Origin: Paracoccus sediminis
GTDB taxonomy: Bacteria; Pseudomonadota; Alphaproteobacteria; Rhodobacterales; Rhodobacteraceae
Length of the DNA: 64,000 bases
Reading direction: 5' to 3'
NCBI RefSeq assembly: GCF_900188295.1
Contig: NZ_FZNM01000003.1
Coordinates: 248,001 to 312,000 of the forward strand
In this document: positions 63,644-64,000 of the stretch, in pieces
Position numbering within the stretch: the stretch's first letter is position 1
Layout: each line of letters begins with the position of its first letter
Program-made: the position numbers and the translations under genes
The notes under the pieces: model-generated
Told to the model about the DNA's origin: nothing
The model's database searches: none
What the model saw: only the letters and a program-made list of their open reading frames with translations

Positions 63644-64000
63644 GCGGTCTCGATCAGGCTTTCGCCGGTCATCTCGGCTGGTTTTTCCATGCCCATCAGG
63701 TCCAGCACGGTCGGCGCCAGATCGGCCAGCCGTCCGTCGCGCAACCGCGCGCCCGCAGGCCCGCCGTAAACGATGACCGGCACCGGGTTCGTGGTATGGG
63801 CGGTATGGGGGCCGCCGCTGTCCGGGTCGATCATCGTTTCGCAGTTGCCATGATCGGCGCAGATCACCGCCGCGCCGCCGGTCCGGTCCAGAGCGGCCAG
63901 CATCCGGCCCAGGCCGCGATCCACGGCCTCGCAGGCCAGGGCGGCGGCGGGCAGGCTGCCGGTATGGCCCACCATGTCGGGATTGGCAAAGTTGACCACG
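63640..64000 (-). CDS. gpmI: 2,3-bisphosphoglycerate-independent phosphoglycerate mutase, C-terminal part (cut by window edge)
   Basis: The last 119 codons of a GpmI-type enzyme. [13 protein letters not shown] and [11 protein letters not shown] carry the Mn-binding Asp/His residues of the alkaline-phosphatase-like domain; it converts 3- to 2-phosphoglycerate in glycolysis. The start lies beyond base 64000. It is the first gene seen of a unit gpmI-EnvC-like-ctpA-rppH. Confidence 0.93.
   Translation of the reverse strand, partial: VVNFANPDMVGHTGSLPAAALACEAVDRGLGRMLAALDRTGGAAVICADHGNCETMIDPDSGGPHTAHTTNPVPVIVYGGPAGARLRDGRLADLAPTVLDLMGMEKPAEMTGESLIETA

Noticed and set aside
1..64000. tRNA genes, rRNA, CRISPR arrays, prophage or insertion sequences
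   Set aside because: No T-loop-like signature in any gap, no regularly spaced repeats, and no integrase, transposase or phage structural gene among the credible open frames.

Overview
The window reads as one chromosomal stretch of a high-GC alphaproteobacterium of the order Rhodobacterales. Paracoccus or a close relative is the best guess, from the codon use, the cyoABCD-SURF1 set, the carboxynorspermidine-type polyamine pair, the 719-residue malate synthase G and the gene style. There is no rRNA, and this genus call is an inference. Coding density is very high, no gene-free stretch exceeds about 300 bases, and many neighbours overlap by 1 to 8 bases (ATGA, GTGA, TGATG). I saw no tRNA, rRNA, CRISPR array, transposase, integrase or phage gene.

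Layout. 1-5241 (minus): a seven-gene MoxR/Bat-type operon (moxR, DUF58, DUF4381-like, two VWA proteins, a TPR protein, a BatD-like protein cut by the window edge). 5360-10304 (minus): a cytochrome bo3 quinol oxidase operon cyoABCD ending in a SURF1 assembly factor. 10523-21087: an MFS transporter, malate synthase G, an AI-2E/PerM-type membrane protein, a two-gene polyamine operon, two Rhodobacterales-type hypotheticals, a pterin dehydratase and cardiolipin synthase. 21167-30389: accD-folC, zapE, a nucleosidase, an ABC exporter, a CAP-domain lipoprotein, a LysM protein and an acyl-CoA synthetase. 30484-32702: two surface-glycan type glycosyltransferases and a 50-residue secreted peptide with a strong terminator. 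32740-33691: an AT-rich insert carrying one orphan membrane-anchored protein. 33698-38865 (minus): ettA, then a tightly overlapping run rimO, BglII-like endonuclease, MT-A70 methylase and sulfotransferase. 38972-49903: a Clp-fold-like periplasmic protein, an ABC-2 exporter with an FMN reductase, gabT, a META lipoprotein and rhomboid protease, the two halves of an MnmC-like tRNA-modifying enzyme on opposite strands, a DUF4202-CbiX pair, a GNAT enzyme, a CinA-type protein and methionine aminopeptidase. 49909-55111 (minus): an RND pump with two adaptor subunits. 55170-57210: kynureninase and a divergent formamidase-like hydrolase. 57200-64000: a YbaK deacylase, a lytic transglycosylase, a GC-poor lipoprotein, then rppH, ctpA, an EnvC-like protein and the 3' end of gpmI.

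Working together: the left part serves aerobic respiration and envelope stress handling; the middle serves C2/fatty-acid metabolism (glcB, accD, acyl-CoA synthetase), polyamines and folate; the right part serves envelope remodelling (MltB, EnvC-like, CtpA), efflux and tryptophan breakdown. The accessory material sits in three places: the AT-rich orphan at 32891-33691, the restriction-modification pair at 36271-37504 and the GC-poor lipoprotein at 59506-60375. I found no clear multi-gene novel system. The best leads are the AT-rich orphan, the rimO-coupled restriction-modification genes, and two structured leaders (zapE and DUF4202-CbiX).
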